Positions 29,139 to 38,483 of a DNA stretch of 64,000 nt are shown in pieces. The notes below the pieces were generated by a model. It was given only the letters and a program-made list of their open reading frames with translations, was not told the DNA's origin and searched no databases. Within the stretch, counting starts at the first letter, position 1. Each line of letters begins with the position of its first letter. The stretch is taken from positions 3,377,351 through 3,441,350 of the forward strand of contig NZ_CP012036.1 of assembly GCF_001298445.1 (NCBI RefSeq), in the 5' to 3' direction. Position numbers and translations under genes: made by a program. Source of the DNA: Nostoc piscinale CENA21 (GTDB lineage Bacteria > Cyanobacteriota > Cyanobacteriia > Cyanobacteriales > Nostocaceae).

Positions 29139-29891
29139 TTAATTTTTCAAAGTGCTAGAAAATAGTTGATTTGTAGCTAATATTGGTGAATGATATGGTT
29201 GCCAAAATCGCAATATAGCTTCACCAACTGGCTGGGGATAGAAGTAATGAAAAAAATGATATCCTTGGGAATACTCCCAAAAATCATCTTCTGGTTTAAA
29301 CATTTTTAACCATTTTTCTAATGTAGGGGAATCAACAATCGGATCATTCTGACTTCCACAGATCATCATTGGCATAGAAACACCACCTTTAGGTAAATCA
29401 GTTAACTTAAATAGAGAGTGATTTAAAGGTGTTTGATCTAAATCTCGCTTTAATACAGCTATTAATTTTTTTGTAGTAGTATGTGGTTGTTCACCAAATA
29501 GATTACGAACAGTAGTTGCTAATATCTGTTCACGACTGATAGGAAATAATTGCCGTTGCAGATAATAGTGGATATGCCAAGTATTTGCAGGTTGAGAGGC
29601 GACGGCTAAAAGAACAAGCGATCGCACTTTTTCGGGGTATCGTCGTGCATAAGTCAGAGCGATCGCACCACCCGCACCATGACCTGCTAAATTTATTGGG
29701 TAAGCACATTCTGATAAAAACTCATCTAATAAATCTACAGCCTCATCTATAGAATTACCTTCATCTTTGCCAGAATGATATTCCCACTGAGCCACATTTA
29801 CATATTGCGATATGTATTGTAATAAAGGTTTATCGAACCGCTGTAATACAGGACTAGAACTAATCCAGACAACATCAATATCATCATACAT
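29139..29891 (-). CDS. Alpha/beta-hydrolase-fold protein without nucleophile Ser
   Basis: Protein of 250 residues with the alpha/beta-hydrolase pattern: strand-nucleophile-elbow LAGHGAGG, YARRYPEKVRSLVLL after it, ICGSQNDPIV for the acid region and GYHFFHYF for the His. The elbow has Gly72 in the Ser position of GHSxGG, so normal ester hydrolysis is not expected. It is convergent with the MFS gene and probably outside the biosynthetic operon. It may be a non-catalytic or ligand-binding member. Start ATG 29891 was chosen as the first Met of the open frame. Confidence 0.78.
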   Translation of the reverse strand: MYDDIDVVWISSSPVLQRFDKPLLQYISQYVNVAQWEYHSGKDEGNSIDEAVDLLDEFLSECAYPINLAGHGAGGAIALTYARRYPEKVRSLVLLAVASQPANTWHIHYYLQRQLFPISREQILATTVRNLFGEQPHTTTKKLIAVLKRDLDQTPLNHSLFKLTDLPKGGVSMPMMICGSQNDPIVDSPTLEKWLKMFKPEDDFWEYSQGYHFFHYFYPQPVGEAILRFWQPYHSPILATNQLFSSTLKN

Positions 29892-30374
29892 AGAAACTTT
29901 CCAACCTCAAAGATTTATGACATTCAATCATCAAGTATGTATATAAATTGTCAAAATCAGAACTTACGCAACAAGATTGACTAGATTTGTGCGTAAGTTC
30001 TGTCCTAAATTCTGATACTCAAACTACAAACCAAAATCTCTTTTTAACTGGGATACCCACTCTTTATTTGATGTGAGCTATACAATTGCCAAGCTTATTG
30101 AATGTAGATATCAATAAGCTTTGAGCATATATTATCAGATTTATTGAGATATTTTGTCAGTAGAACTAGAAAAATTTTTGTAAAAATGTAAGATGGATAG
30201 GACTGATGTGTATGGAGATGGTCTGTGGAGAGTGGGTGTAAGGGTATAAGTATCCAAAACCCTTACACCCCTACTAGTTCACCAACCGAACATTTCGGTG
30301 TAGACGTAGCAGGGTGCGGAGGGGACAGAATCTTTCCCCTCCGCACCCTGCGGTCTTGATGATAAGTCTTAATA
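29892..30374. repeat. Intergenic block with three long hairpins
   Basis: No gene is seen in these 483 bp. Perfect inverted repeats are: 29958-29970 with 29990-30002 (13-bp arms, core GAACTTACGCA), 30234-30245 with 30259-30270 (12-bp arms, GGGTGTAAGGGT), and 30309-30325 with 30335-30351 (17-bp arms, core GGGTGCGGAGGGGA, 9-nt loop). The last lies 24 bp past the acylase stop and may end its transcript, but no T-tract follows on that strand. Confidence 0.8.
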
Positions 30375-32498
30375 TCAGAAGATTGTACGCGCTTCTAAGT
30401 GGGCTGTAATTTCTTTGCGAGTGCGCCAAACAGGGCGTAATTCCTGACGAGCAAATAATGGTAGTTGATCGCCAATATGAGGTGAATTTGGTTGTGTAGC
30501 ATTACCATAACTAGTGAGAGTCTTTGCTTTCACTGGCTGGGAAAACTCCACAGCTGCAACAAAAGAATCACCATTAACAGCTTGAAAGCGTCCATTATCT
30601 GTTGGGGCAAAATAGACTGTGCGGAAGATGCCTTTTCCGCCATCGCCACCATTAGCAGGTAAGTCTAAATTGCCAGACCGCAATCTAAAAACCTCACCCC
30701 AAGGGATATCTAGAGTTCCATAGTTCTGTTCTATTTTGGTCGCTGCATCTACTAAGGCTTTGATTGCACTTTCTGAATTAGCCAAACCATCTGGCGTGGT
30801 GAGGGGAGATTTTTCATTCCAAGGAGTACTAAATAATGTACTCAAATCGAGATTATCCACCCAAGCGTTAAATAGTACAGCACCTCGGCTGTTGGCGTTC
30901 GCCTGACGATCCCATTTTGATAGTACTTCCGCAGCGCGACGTGCTAGTGGATTTTCTTGTTTTTGGGCAGCAGGAATCAAATCATCGAGGATTCTTTCTG
31001 CTAGTTCCATTCGCGTCGAATGTTTGTAAGTAATCATTTCCTCAAGGGAAATACTGTCATCCTCTGCTAACATTTTGGCAGAACTTTGGGCTCGGAAATC
31101 CATCGGCCATCGTGGTGCCATATAAGGTGGATAATTTTCGGCTTTGATGGCGACGGGAAAAGTTGTAGTCCAAGGCGGGTCATTGGCATTTTGCAACCAT
31201 CCACTAGGCGGATCTATGACTCTGGGTAAATCTCGATATGGGTGCGTTTTTGTCCAGAGAGTTTTTGAGGTATCACCAGGAATGATGTTTTGCCAGTATG
31301 CAAAGTCTCCCTGTTGACGTACAGGAACCAGACCGTTGAATAGGTGCATAATATGACCTTCACGGTCGGCATACATAACAGTAAACATGGGTATTTGCAA
31401 GCGTTGTAATGCTTTCTGAAATTGGGTGAAATTTTTGGCACTTGCCATATTCCACCACTGTTCTAAAATGCCTGGACTGTTTTGACCAACGACACGCAAC
31501 GCGAGGGCTTTTCCTTCTTTGGCACTGACCACAGGGCCGTGAATAGAACTTTTGACTGTGAAAATTTGCTCTTTGAAAGAGTCATCTTTTTGCTTGATTT
31601 TTAAGGGAAAGTTTGTTGTTTCAAAAGGGCGAACTTTGTTATCGAAAAGATAACCATCTTGTTGTAATTTTAGTTCGTAAGCATCCCAACCATCATGGGT
31701 GTTAACGGTATGAGTCCAACCTAAATTATCGTTGAAGGCGATCGCTAAAACAGGAATACCGACCAATGTTGCCCCATAGGCATCAATTCCAGGGGCAGTA
31801 ATTTGGGCTTCGTACCATAAAAATAAATCGCCCCAAGGCAGGTGGGGGTTGGCTAATAGCATTGCTTTACCACTGGCTGAACGTTTCGGTGCGATCGCCC
31901 AACCATTAGAACCTGGGGCAGGCTGTGTACGATGTATATTAGCTACCTGTCCGGGATCGACGACAAATGTAAACAACATAACTCGCTGTAGATGGGCGAG
32001 TACATCTTGTGGCGTGATTGGCAGCACTACTTTGACTTCATTGTCAATTAAATCGGGATACTTTTTAGCATAGTTATTAATGCCGTTGGCAAAAGCCTGG
32101 AGATAATTACGAAAAGCCGGACTTTGGGCTGTGTACCAAGCATCGGCACGTTTGGGTACACCCATTGTCAGAACCCATTGATCTGATTCGAGATAATCTT
32201 GTCCCCAGTATTCGGCTGCTTTTCCTCGCGCTTGTCCGTAGAGACGCAATAGTAAATTTCCGTGACTTTGCATCTGCGCCCATCCAAAAGCTTGGAAAGC
32301 ATTTTGAGGATTATTCCCATAAATATGCGGTACGCCGTAAGTATCCCAGAGAATTTCTGTGGTTTTGGTGACAGAACTAATACTTTGACTACTGACTACT
32401 AAAGTAAAAACAAGACTGAGTAGAACAGGTAAGAATTTGCGTGATATTTTTTGCCACTGAATCAGGAACAGTGGTTTTTTTTTAACAAAAGAGAACAT
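30375..32498 (-). CDS. Secreted penicillin-acylase-family (Ntn hydrolase) enzyme
   Basis: Protein of 707 residues with an N-terminal basic-hydrophobic signal (LPVLLSLVFTLVV about residues 23-35). The family pattern is clear: an N-terminal alpha part with DTYGVPHIYG, then PGSNGWAIAP, where Ser197 would become the N-terminal nucleophile of the beta chain after self-cleavage, then LLANPHLPW and HTVNTHDGWD. These enzymes cleave amide bonds of beta-lactams, acyl-homoserine lactones or lipopeptides. A related acylase of Anabaena acts on acyl-homoserine lactones. A role in quorum-signal breakdown, or in trimming an acylated peptide from the nearby cluster, is possible but not shown. A run of nine A in the signal region keeps frame. 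Confidence 0.9.
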   Translation of the reverse strand: MFSFVKKKPLFLIQWQKISRKFLPVLLSLVFTLVVSSQSISSVTKTTEILWDTYGVPHIYGNNPQNAFQAFGWAQMQSHGNLLLRLYGQARGKAAEYWGQDYLESDQWVLTMGVPKRADAWYTAQSPAFRNYLQAFANGINNYAKKYPDLIDNEVKVVLPITPQDVLAHLQRVMLFTFVVDPGQVANIHRTQPAPGSNGWAIAPKRSASGKAMLLANPHLPWGDLFLWYEAQITAPGIDAYGATLVGIPVLAIAFNDNLGWTHTVNTHDGWDAYELKLQQDGYLFDNKVRPFETTNFPLKIKQKDDSFKEQIFTVKSSIHGPVVSAKEGKALALRVVGQNSPGILEQWWNMASAKNFTQFQKALQRLQIPMFTVMYADREGHIMHLFNGLVPVRQQGDFAYWQNIIPGDTSKTLWTKTHPYRDLPRVIDPPSGWLQNANDPPWTTTFPVAIKAENYPPYMAPRWPMDFRAQSSAKMLAEDDSISLEEMITYKHSTRMELAERILDDLIPAAQKQENPLARRAAEVLSKWDRQANANSRGAVLFNAWVDNLDLSTLFSTPWNEKSPLTTPDGLANSESAIKALVDAATKIEQNYGTLDIPWGEVFRLRSGNLDLPANGGDGGKGIFRTVYFAPTDNGRFQAVNGDSFVAAVEFSQPVKAKTLTSYGNATQPNSPHIGDQLPLFARQELRPVWRTRKEITAHLEARTIF

Positions 32499-32620
32499 TA
32501 GAGTTTGATTGTGCGTTAATTCGCCAAACTAATTGAGAGTATTTCTCAATTTCTCAATCACTTTAGTACCTTTTGGACAAATGATCAATATCTATTCAAA
32601 AATATTCTCAATAAGATTAT

Positions 32621-32700
32621 GCCCTCAGACTGGAAGTCTGGGGCTATACAAACAAAGCCTGCGTAGCCTATGGGCAACAGCAAAGCCGAACACAGGCTAA
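32621..32700 (+). repeat. Interspersed repeat (AGTCTGGGGCTATACAAAC type)
   Basis: Copy of the repeat at 26512-26567 (inverted) and 60921-60973, with the core AAGTCTGGGGCTATACAAAC followed by AAAGCCTGCGTAG. It lies in the gap between the acylase and NADH dehydrogenase genes. Confidence 0.7.
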
Positions 32701-32736
32701 ATGTATGGGTGCAAGAGTTGTGACTCACCTATACCC

Positions 32737-34113
32737 TTAAATATTTTTGTCTTTTTTACTTTCATCTCCCAACATTCGCAGTAATTTTCGCGCTGCTAAA
32801 ACACTAACTACCCCAGCACCAACTAATTCCACAGCCTGTACAACTTTTTTACCGATATCATGAGTGTCTAAATGGTGATGAAATATTTCTTCATCTAGCC
32901 ATTCTGTCGTCGCTTTAAAGTCATGAATTGGGGTTGGTAATAGTGTTAAATAAGTACCTTGACGGATTAAATGTGCGGGTTCACCTGTAACTTCAAAAAC
33001 ATTGAATAAATTTGCAGCAGCGTCATTAATTCCTAACTTTAATAGAGTGCCTCGGATATTCACTCTAGCTGGTTTGGGGTCTTCTCCTAAAGCGAGTGCT
33101 TTCAAATTATGAGCAATATTTGCACCTTGTTGATAAGCGACTTGTGCTGTAGGTGGTAGTGAACTATCAACAACTGCTGCACAATCACCACCTGCAAAAA
33201 CTTCTGGAAAATCGAGCAATTGCATTGTGGGAGTAACTAAGGGACGGTGATGAACATCACGATGTTCTTTGGGGATGGGTAAATCTTGAATTAAGGGATG
33301 AAGAGAAGTACCAGCAGTCCAAACTGTAGTATGTGTTTCTAATGTTTTAATTTCATTATTAGTTTTATATTCAAGTGTATGTGGGTGAACAGCAGTAGCT
33401 TCTGCCTGTGTAATAATTTCTATAGCTGTGCTACGTTTTTGTAATTCTTTTTCGGCAAATGGACGCAAGGGATCGTTAATATCTCCATCCAAGATTTTGT
33501 GACCATGATTGAGCAGAATCACCCGAATTTCTTGAGAATTACCACCTAAAGCTTGATACCAATGTGGGAGAAAGTCAGCTAAAGTTGCGGCCATTTCCAC
33601 ACCAGATGCACCACCACCAACTACAACTACTGTTAATAGTTTGCGGCGTTGTTCTACATCTTTTGTTTGAATTGCTGTTTGTAAACAATCACGTAGATGT
33701 TTATCAAGTGCGATCGCATCTGTTTGTGTCCAAAATGGAAAGGCGTTTTCTTTAGCACCTGCAACTTGATGATAGCCAGTTACACTCCCCAAAGCTAATA
33801 CTAAGTTACTGTAATTGTAAGAGTTACCCGAAACTAATTTGACTTCTCGTTGATGCAAATCTATTGCCTGTACTGTATCTTGAACAAAAATTACACCGCT
33901 GCCTTTAAGTAATTCCGAAAAACGCGGTACTACTTGAATAGAATCCATCTCGCCGTCAAAATATTCATACAGCAATGGCTTAAAGCAAAATCGCTCATTG
34001 CTATCGATTAAAATTACAGAACGCGGATAATGTTCGTGTGCTAAATTTAAGGCAGTAAATAATCCTGTAAAACCACCACCGATAATAATAGTTTGATAAA
34101 CTGGGCTATCCAT
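32737..34113 (-). CDS. ndb: Type II NADH dehydrogenase (NDH-2)
   Basis: Single-subunit flavoprotein of 458 residues. The FAD-binding fold begins IIIGGGFTGLFTA at residue 9. The NAD-binding fold has VVVGGGASGVEMAA near 170. The second FAD motif is VFAGGDCAAV near 310. It oxidizes NADH and passes electrons to plastoquinone without pumping protons. The C-terminus has a hydrophobic stretch (VVQAVELVGAGVVSVLAA) that may attach it to the membrane. Both NDH-2 and the nearby sulfide:quinone oxidoreductase feed the quinone pool. The paralog type cannot be told, so the symbol is tentative. Confidence 0.9.
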   Translation of the reverse strand: MDSPVYQTIIIGGGFTGLFTALNLAHEHYPRSVILIDSNERFCFKPLLYEYFDGEMDSIQVVPRFSELLKGSGVIFVQDTVQAIDLHQREVKLVSGNSYNYSNLVLALGSVTGYHQVAGAKENAFPFWTQTDAIALDKHLRDCLQTAIQTKDVEQRRKLLTVVVVGGGASGVEMAATLADFLPHWYQALGGNSQEIRVILLNHGHKILDGDINDPLRPFAEKELQKRSTAIEIITQAEATAVHPHTLEYKTNNEIKTLETHTTVWTAGTSLHPLIQDLPIPKEHRDVHHRPLVTPTMQLLDFPEVFAGGDCAAVVDSSLPPTAQVAYQQGANIAHNLKALALGEDPKPARVNIRGTLLKLGINDAAANLFNVFEVTGEPAHLIRQGTYLTLLPTPIHDFKATTEWLDEEIFHHHLDTHDIGKKVVQAVELVGAGVVSVLAARKLLRMLGDESKKDKNI

Positions 34114-34191
34114 AGAAATTATAATTTTTACAGATTGATTTTATCGAGATACATCGAAGAGTATAAATTTTGACGCTGTACTATTGACCAA

Positions 34192-34431
34192 TCAAATAAA
34201 TAAAAAGAAAGCAATCAATACTGCACTCAAAGCAATGGCAAACATAATAGCGTATTCCACTCTACGGCTAAAAAATCCCACAGCCGCAACGAGAGCGATC
34301 GCTAGTCCCAGAATGCCCACATATTGACTTTTCTGTAAATTCCTAGCTATCAGTGGGTCTTGGTTTGTCCCTGGTGGCGGAGTTTCTTGAATTGCTCTTG
34401 GTTGTGGTAATTCTTGTGCTAATAACTTCAT
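34192..34431 (-). CDS. Small membrane protein, unknown function
   Basis: Protein of 79 residues. After a Pro-rich N-terminal part it has two hydrophobic segments (GILGLAIALVAAVGFF and AIMFAIALSAVLIAFFLFI) separated by SRRVEY, so a membrane hairpin. I do not recognise the family. TAGGTG lies about 9 bp before the ATG. It is 78 bp upstream of the NDH-2 gene on the same strand, so the two may share a transcript. Confidence 0.65.
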   Translation of the reverse strand: MKLLAQELPQPRAIQETPPPGTNQDPLIARNLQKSQYVGILGLAIALVAAVGFFSRRVEYAIMFAIALSAVLIAFFLFI

Positions 34432-34608
34432 AAATTTACACCTAAGATTGTTTAACTTTTGAATTTTAGATTTTGATTAATGTTAAATATATTCCTCAGT
34501 AAATATTTAAGGAAAAATCAGACTTTAAAAACTATCTTAGGGATGATTATTTATAACAGGAGGCAGGAGGCAAAAATATTTTTCTAATTACATAGTTAGA
34601 AACGAGGT

Positions 34609-36786
34609 TTATCTTTTCGTTGTTTGACAAACTTCTAGGCGTAAGAACAGGTTAACGCATAATTGCCACCAATTAGCTGTAGCGATCGCACTATGCCATT
34701 CCCAAACACCTAAGACTTTGACGCGCCAAACCGACTCAAAAAAGCCAAAAAACGGTAAATGTCCCATCGGTGCATCTTCAGCCCAAGTGAGGTTGTCATA
34801 ACTCAGCCAAGCATCTTTTAACCGCCAGCCAACTCGGTTAGCAAAATCAATGCAAGTTTCCGACGCTGCAACTTTGGCACTACCCAGCATTAAAGATAAC
34901 ACTGGGTCTGATGCAGAACTAGCAATGCTTTGGTAAATGCGTTGCTGGACACTGAAACCGAAGTTTCCGTGACTGTATTTTACCCACAGGCGATCGATAG
35001 TCAGTAAATCAACACAAGGTAAATTTTCTAAACTCTGCAAATCAAGGTGGCGTTGTTCTTCTCTTTGGGCGATTTTTAATATTATATTTGTAGTTTCGGC
35101 ATCCGCTTCTAACCATCTACCAGCTTGTAATAAATCTCGTAATTGCGAGTAATCTATCCCTACAGATGAACTTAAATCATCATCTTCTGTTGGTTGAGTA
35201 GAACATTCAGTTACAAATGAATGCTTCTCTGGAAAAACTTCAATAATTCCTTGGGAACCAGATAACCAAAAGTATAATTTAACTTCACTAGATGCCAAAT
35301 TGATTTGTAATTGGGTAATTAAACTAGCGGCTGTGAGTCCAGAAGATTGCTTATCTTGATTGAAGATGTCTAATAAAGTATTAGCAAAAATTTCACTTGA
35401 ATTATCTGGTGCTGTACTAGCTATTAAACATTGTCCCGCATCTGTGCCTAGTTGTAATTCTTCTACCCAATCACGAATATTACTATTGGGAAAAGGACAA
35501 TCTAAAATAATAATTTGTTGTGACTTACACAGGCGTAACTGTTTGCGTAACCAAGCACGATGAATCACGATATCATCAGCTAATACCAATACGGCTTCAC
35601 CTGTGGATGTTTCTTGAATTTGTCCGCGTAAATATAAAAATATCGTGGCAGTTTCTTGGATTTGATATTCTTTGGGTGATTCCGAAAAAGATTCTGAAAG
35701 TAAGCATTTTTGGATGGCTTTGCGGACATCTGAATTTATACTATTGCCACGCCCGTTCCAATAATTAACTTCAAAATTACCAGAATTATTGAGTATCTTG
35801 ATGAAAGCAGAAGCATTTTTAATCTGAGAAAATCCATCAATAATTAAACCTTGACGGGGATGACGTGTGGCACCTTTGTGATTTGGTTTTAGTCCTAAAA
35901 TTACCTCACCTACACCTTCAACAATTCGCTTTGGTGTTTGTAAGGTATATTCGGAATGAATTTGATTTTCGCCTCTACCTTTTTTGAGTTGATTAATGAC
36001 TCGTAATTGTTGATTAGCTTTATCTATATATGCCAGTGTTTGATGATAAACATAGCGGTATAATCCATCGGCTTCAATAATTCCTTGAGAATCGGCAGCT
36101 TCTCCGCGCAATCCGCGAATTAAATAGTAAGTAAAAACCCCGTGACCTAATTGAGGAAATTCCCAAGATTGTTGACCGCGATCGCAAGACAATAAAGCAT
36201 AAAATCCCTTTCTTTTGGCAGCTCGTTGGCGGAGAATTTCTACTAATTCTTGTGTAGAATCCAGTAAAGGATTTTTTTCGCCCCTTGCGCCCACAAAGGT
36301 CAAATCACCACTATGACAAGCATCCAACCAAACTAACTGTTGTTGGGCGGCACTATTTTCTAATATTTGCAATAATTCTTGTAATTGCAAGCCAGTATCA
36401 ATTAAATTATCTTGTTGAGTATCTTGCAAACACAAAACCACTTTTTTCTGAGATGGTTCTAACATTCCATGACCAGAAAAATAAACTAACACTGTATCTA
36501 TAGCTTGAGCCGCCGCTGCAATTTCTTTTAAACTATTGCGGACATTTTCTAATAAAGGTAAATGCTCACTATAATCACAATAAACTCGCAATTCTTTTTG
36601 TGGAAATCCTGCCGTTGCTGCACTTAAAGCTGTGCTTAAACCTTGGCAATCTTGCGCGGAGTAACGTAAACAAGGTATGCGCTCATCTTGATATTGATTG
36701 ACTCCCACTAACAACAGCCACAGTTTTGCTACACCAGTTTCTAGGTTGCGCGTAGAGTTACTAGTCCGAACACTTACTGGACACAT
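34609..36786 (-). CDS. Caspase-like peptidase fused to GUN4 domain
   Basis: Protein of 725 residues. The N-terminal 270 residues are a caspase-type (C14) domain with the catalytic pair His106 in YFSGHG and Cys157 in WLDACHSGD. A middle part (about 290-530) resembles the effector-associated region seen in cyanobacterial caspase proteins but is not recognised with certainty. From about 543 there is a GUN4 domain: DYSQLRDLLQAGRWLEAD, LWVKYSHGNFGFSVQQRIYQ and GHLPFF. GUN4 binds porphyrins and stimulates Mg-chelatase in chlorophyll synthesis. The fusion suggests a protease whose action depends on tetrapyrrole binding, which is inference. No signal peptide is seen. It lies 42 bp downstream of the sulfide:quinone oxidoreductase gene region, in the opposite order of transcription flow (sqr is 5'). 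Confidence 0.9.
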   Translation of the reverse strand: MCPVSVRTSNSTRNLETGVAKLWLLLVGVNQYQDERIPCLRYSAQDCQGLSTALSAATAGFPQKELRVYCDYSEHLPLLENVRNSLKEIAAAAQAIDTVLVYFSGHGMLEPSQKKVVLCLQDTQQDNLIDTGLQLQELLQILENSAAQQQLVWLDACHSGDLTFVGARGEKNPLLDSTQELVEILRQRAAKRKGFYALLSCDRGQQSWEFPQLGHGVFTYYLIRGLRGEAADSQGIIEADGLYRYVYHQTLAYIDKANQQLRVINQLKKGRGENQIHSEYTLQTPKRIVEGVGEVILGLKPNHKGATRHPRQGLIIDGFSQIKNASAFIKILNNSGNFEVNYWNGRGNSINSDVRKAIQKCLLSESFSESPKEYQIQETATIFLYLRGQIQETSTGEAVLVLADDIVIHRAWLRKQLRLCKSQQIIILDCPFPNSNIRDWVEELQLGTDAGQCLIASTAPDNSSEIFANTLLDIFNQDKQSSGLTAASLITQLQINLASSEVKLYFWLSGSQGIIEVFPEKHSFVTECSTQPTEDDDLSSSVGIDYSQLRDLLQAGRWLEADAETTNIILKIAQREEQRHLDLQSLENLPCVDLLTIDRLWVKYSHGNFGFSVQQRIYQSIASSASDPVLSLMLGSAKVAASETCIDFANRVGWRLKDAWLSYDNLTWAEDAPMGHLPFFGFFESVWRVKVLGVWEWHSAIATANWWQLCVNLFLRLEVCQTTKR

Positions 36787-36827
36787 CTATGAGAAGTTCC
36801 TCAATAAGAAAGCTAAGTGCATTGTAT

Positions 36828-38168
36828 CTAGAGAAACCTATCATTGACAGATAATGTGTTTGGCTTATGGGCAATATCTTCTAAACTCAACCTGTGCGAA
36901 TCTACAAGCGGTTCTACTAAAGATAAACCTAAAATTCGCAAACCCCAACGCTCAAACCAAGGTACAGACATCCCCAAACGCATTTTAGTTAAGAAAAATT
37001 TCTCAAACGCCAATTTCAGCCAACTTACCCAATGACCCCGTTTCGCTACAGCAATCCGGCGTTTTCCAGTTACAGAATCTGGTAATACTGGTGCAGATAC
37101 AAAAACTATGCCGCGATCGCCAAAATCTGCCATACAAATTGCTTCTAGGGTTGCTGTAACTGGAGAGGCTTGAATTACTCCCAATTCTCTCGCAATGTTA
37201 TGCGCCACAGCCATTCCCATTGCTTCGGTCATTTGTCCAGTTTTAGGTACACCAATTGGTATGGGTGTCTTTTCTGGTGGAGTTAACTGCACCACCACAC
37301 CCAAACTATAAATTGAAGGAAATTTTGGATGTTGGTAGGTTGGTAAAGTGGGTATAAATCCTTTGTTGTCAGTTAATCCTGGTGTTGATTGTAAAAATGT
37401 TGCGCCGTGGAAAGGTGGAATGAGCATTGAGTATTGAAAAGGTAAAATCCGACCATCTGCTAAGGTAATCCTTTGTGGACTAATCTCGACAATAGCCTCA
37501 TTTTCCAGACATTCAATATTTTGTTGCTGTAGTATTTGAGTCACATACTCAGCAGAATTTGTCATTCCTCCAATGCCCAAATGACCCGCATAGGGTTCTG
37601 GTGTAACTACAGTAATTGGTACTTTGTGACGCAAACCTTTTCGCCGCAAAACATAATCTGCTAGTAAAGCAAACTCATATAAAGGGCCAAAACAGCTTGC
37701 TCCTGGTACTGCACCAACTACCAAAGACCCCGGATTCTCAATAAATTTTCGCCATTCCTGTCGTGCTAATAAGGCGTGATGGGGATTACATACAGATTGG
37801 GTATAACCTTTTTCTGGGCCTAATCCTGGTACACTATCCAGTGCTAAGGATGCGCCTGTAGCAATCACGGCGTAGTCATAATCGATGGTTTTTCCCGCAA
37901 TATTCAGGGTTTGGTTATGGGGGTCAAGATTTGTAACTTTTCCTTCTAGCCATGCAATTCCCCGCCCCCTAAGCAAATTTTCTATATCTAGTTGCACATT
38001 TTCTAAGGGGGTTAAATCTAAGGCTACCCAAGGTAGGGAGGGAATAAAGGTAAATTTGGGGTTGTCGGAAATCAACGTAATGCGATCGCATTTTGGTAAT
38101 AAATGCCTTAGTTCATAAGCTGTTGGTAAACCACCAATCCCTGCACCGATTACGACGACGTGAACCAT
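36828..38168 (-). CDS. sqr: Sulfide:quinone oxidoreductase
   Basis: Flavoprotein of about 446 residues from ATG 38168, chosen because GGAG lies 9 bp upstream; the open frame reaches 38198. FAD motif VVIGAGIGGLPTA at the N-terminus. The three Cys of the SQR reaction are all there: SVCNPHHA, GASCFGP and AICMADFGD. The enzyme oxidizes sulfide to sulfane sulfur and gives electrons to plastoquinone. The C-terminal part (LKLAFEKFFLTKMRLG) has an amphipathic look that fits membrane attachment. With the persulfide dioxygenase, rhodanese and exporter at 40647-42913 it makes a full sulfide-handling set. The ArsR-site palindrome found at those genes is not seen before this one. Confidence 0.92.
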   Translation of the reverse strand: MVHVVVIGAGIGGLPTAYELRHLLPKCDRITLISDNPKFTFIPSLPWVALDLTPLENVQLDIENLLRGRGIAWLEGKVTNLDPHNQTLNIAGKTIDYDYAVIATGASLALDSVPGLGPEKGYTQSVCNPHHALLARQEWRKFIENPGSLVVGAVPGASCFGPLYEFALLADYVLRRKGLRHKVPITVVTPEPYAGHLGIGGMTNSAEYVTQILQQQNIECLENEAIVEISPQRITLADGRILPFQYSMLIPPFHGATFLQSTPGLTDNKGFIPTLPTYQHPKFPSIYSLGVVVQLTPPEKTPIPIGVPKTGQMTEAMGMAVAHNIARELGVIQASPVTATLEAICMADFGDRGIVFVSAPVLPDSVTGKRRIAVAKRGHWVSWLKLAFEKFFLTKMRLGMSVPWFERWGLRILGLSLVEPLVDSHRLSLEDIAHKPNTLSVNDRFL

Positions 38169-38483
38169 GTTTAATACTCCATTTTGAACATCTAGCACAG
38201 GTGCAAAATATAAATATTCACGCTTTGAATCACACTTAAGTTTTATCAGCTTAGTGGCTCAGATCCCCGACTTCTTTGAGAAGTCGGGGATCTTGTTGTT
38301 CACAAATGATTTAGGACTGCTATAGATGGCATTTGATACATTTCTGAATGAAGATGCAATTTATTGTTGTTGTAGAGACTTTATATAAAAGTCTCTACAG
38401 AATTTATAGAGTGCAGCTTCTTATAGCCATTCTATGAGAATTATTTGCCATATTTGTACATATATATTTTTCAAGGAAAAACA
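38169..38483. repeat. Intergenic gap with perfect 15-bp-arm palindrome
   Basis: No gene is seen. 38261-38275 (AGATCCCCGACTTCT) pairs perfectly with 38279-38293 around a TTG loop; the sequence is a widespread cyanobacterial palindromic repeat. 38302-38324 is the 23-bp repeat that also occurs at 17431-17453. The promoters of sqr (left) and the DUF2214 gene (right) must lie here. Confidence 0.75.

Noticed and set aside
38445..38483. Longer start for the DUF2214 protein and for psbA (40153)
   Set aside because: Upstream residues are not family-like, and better starts with ribosome sites or homology lie inside.
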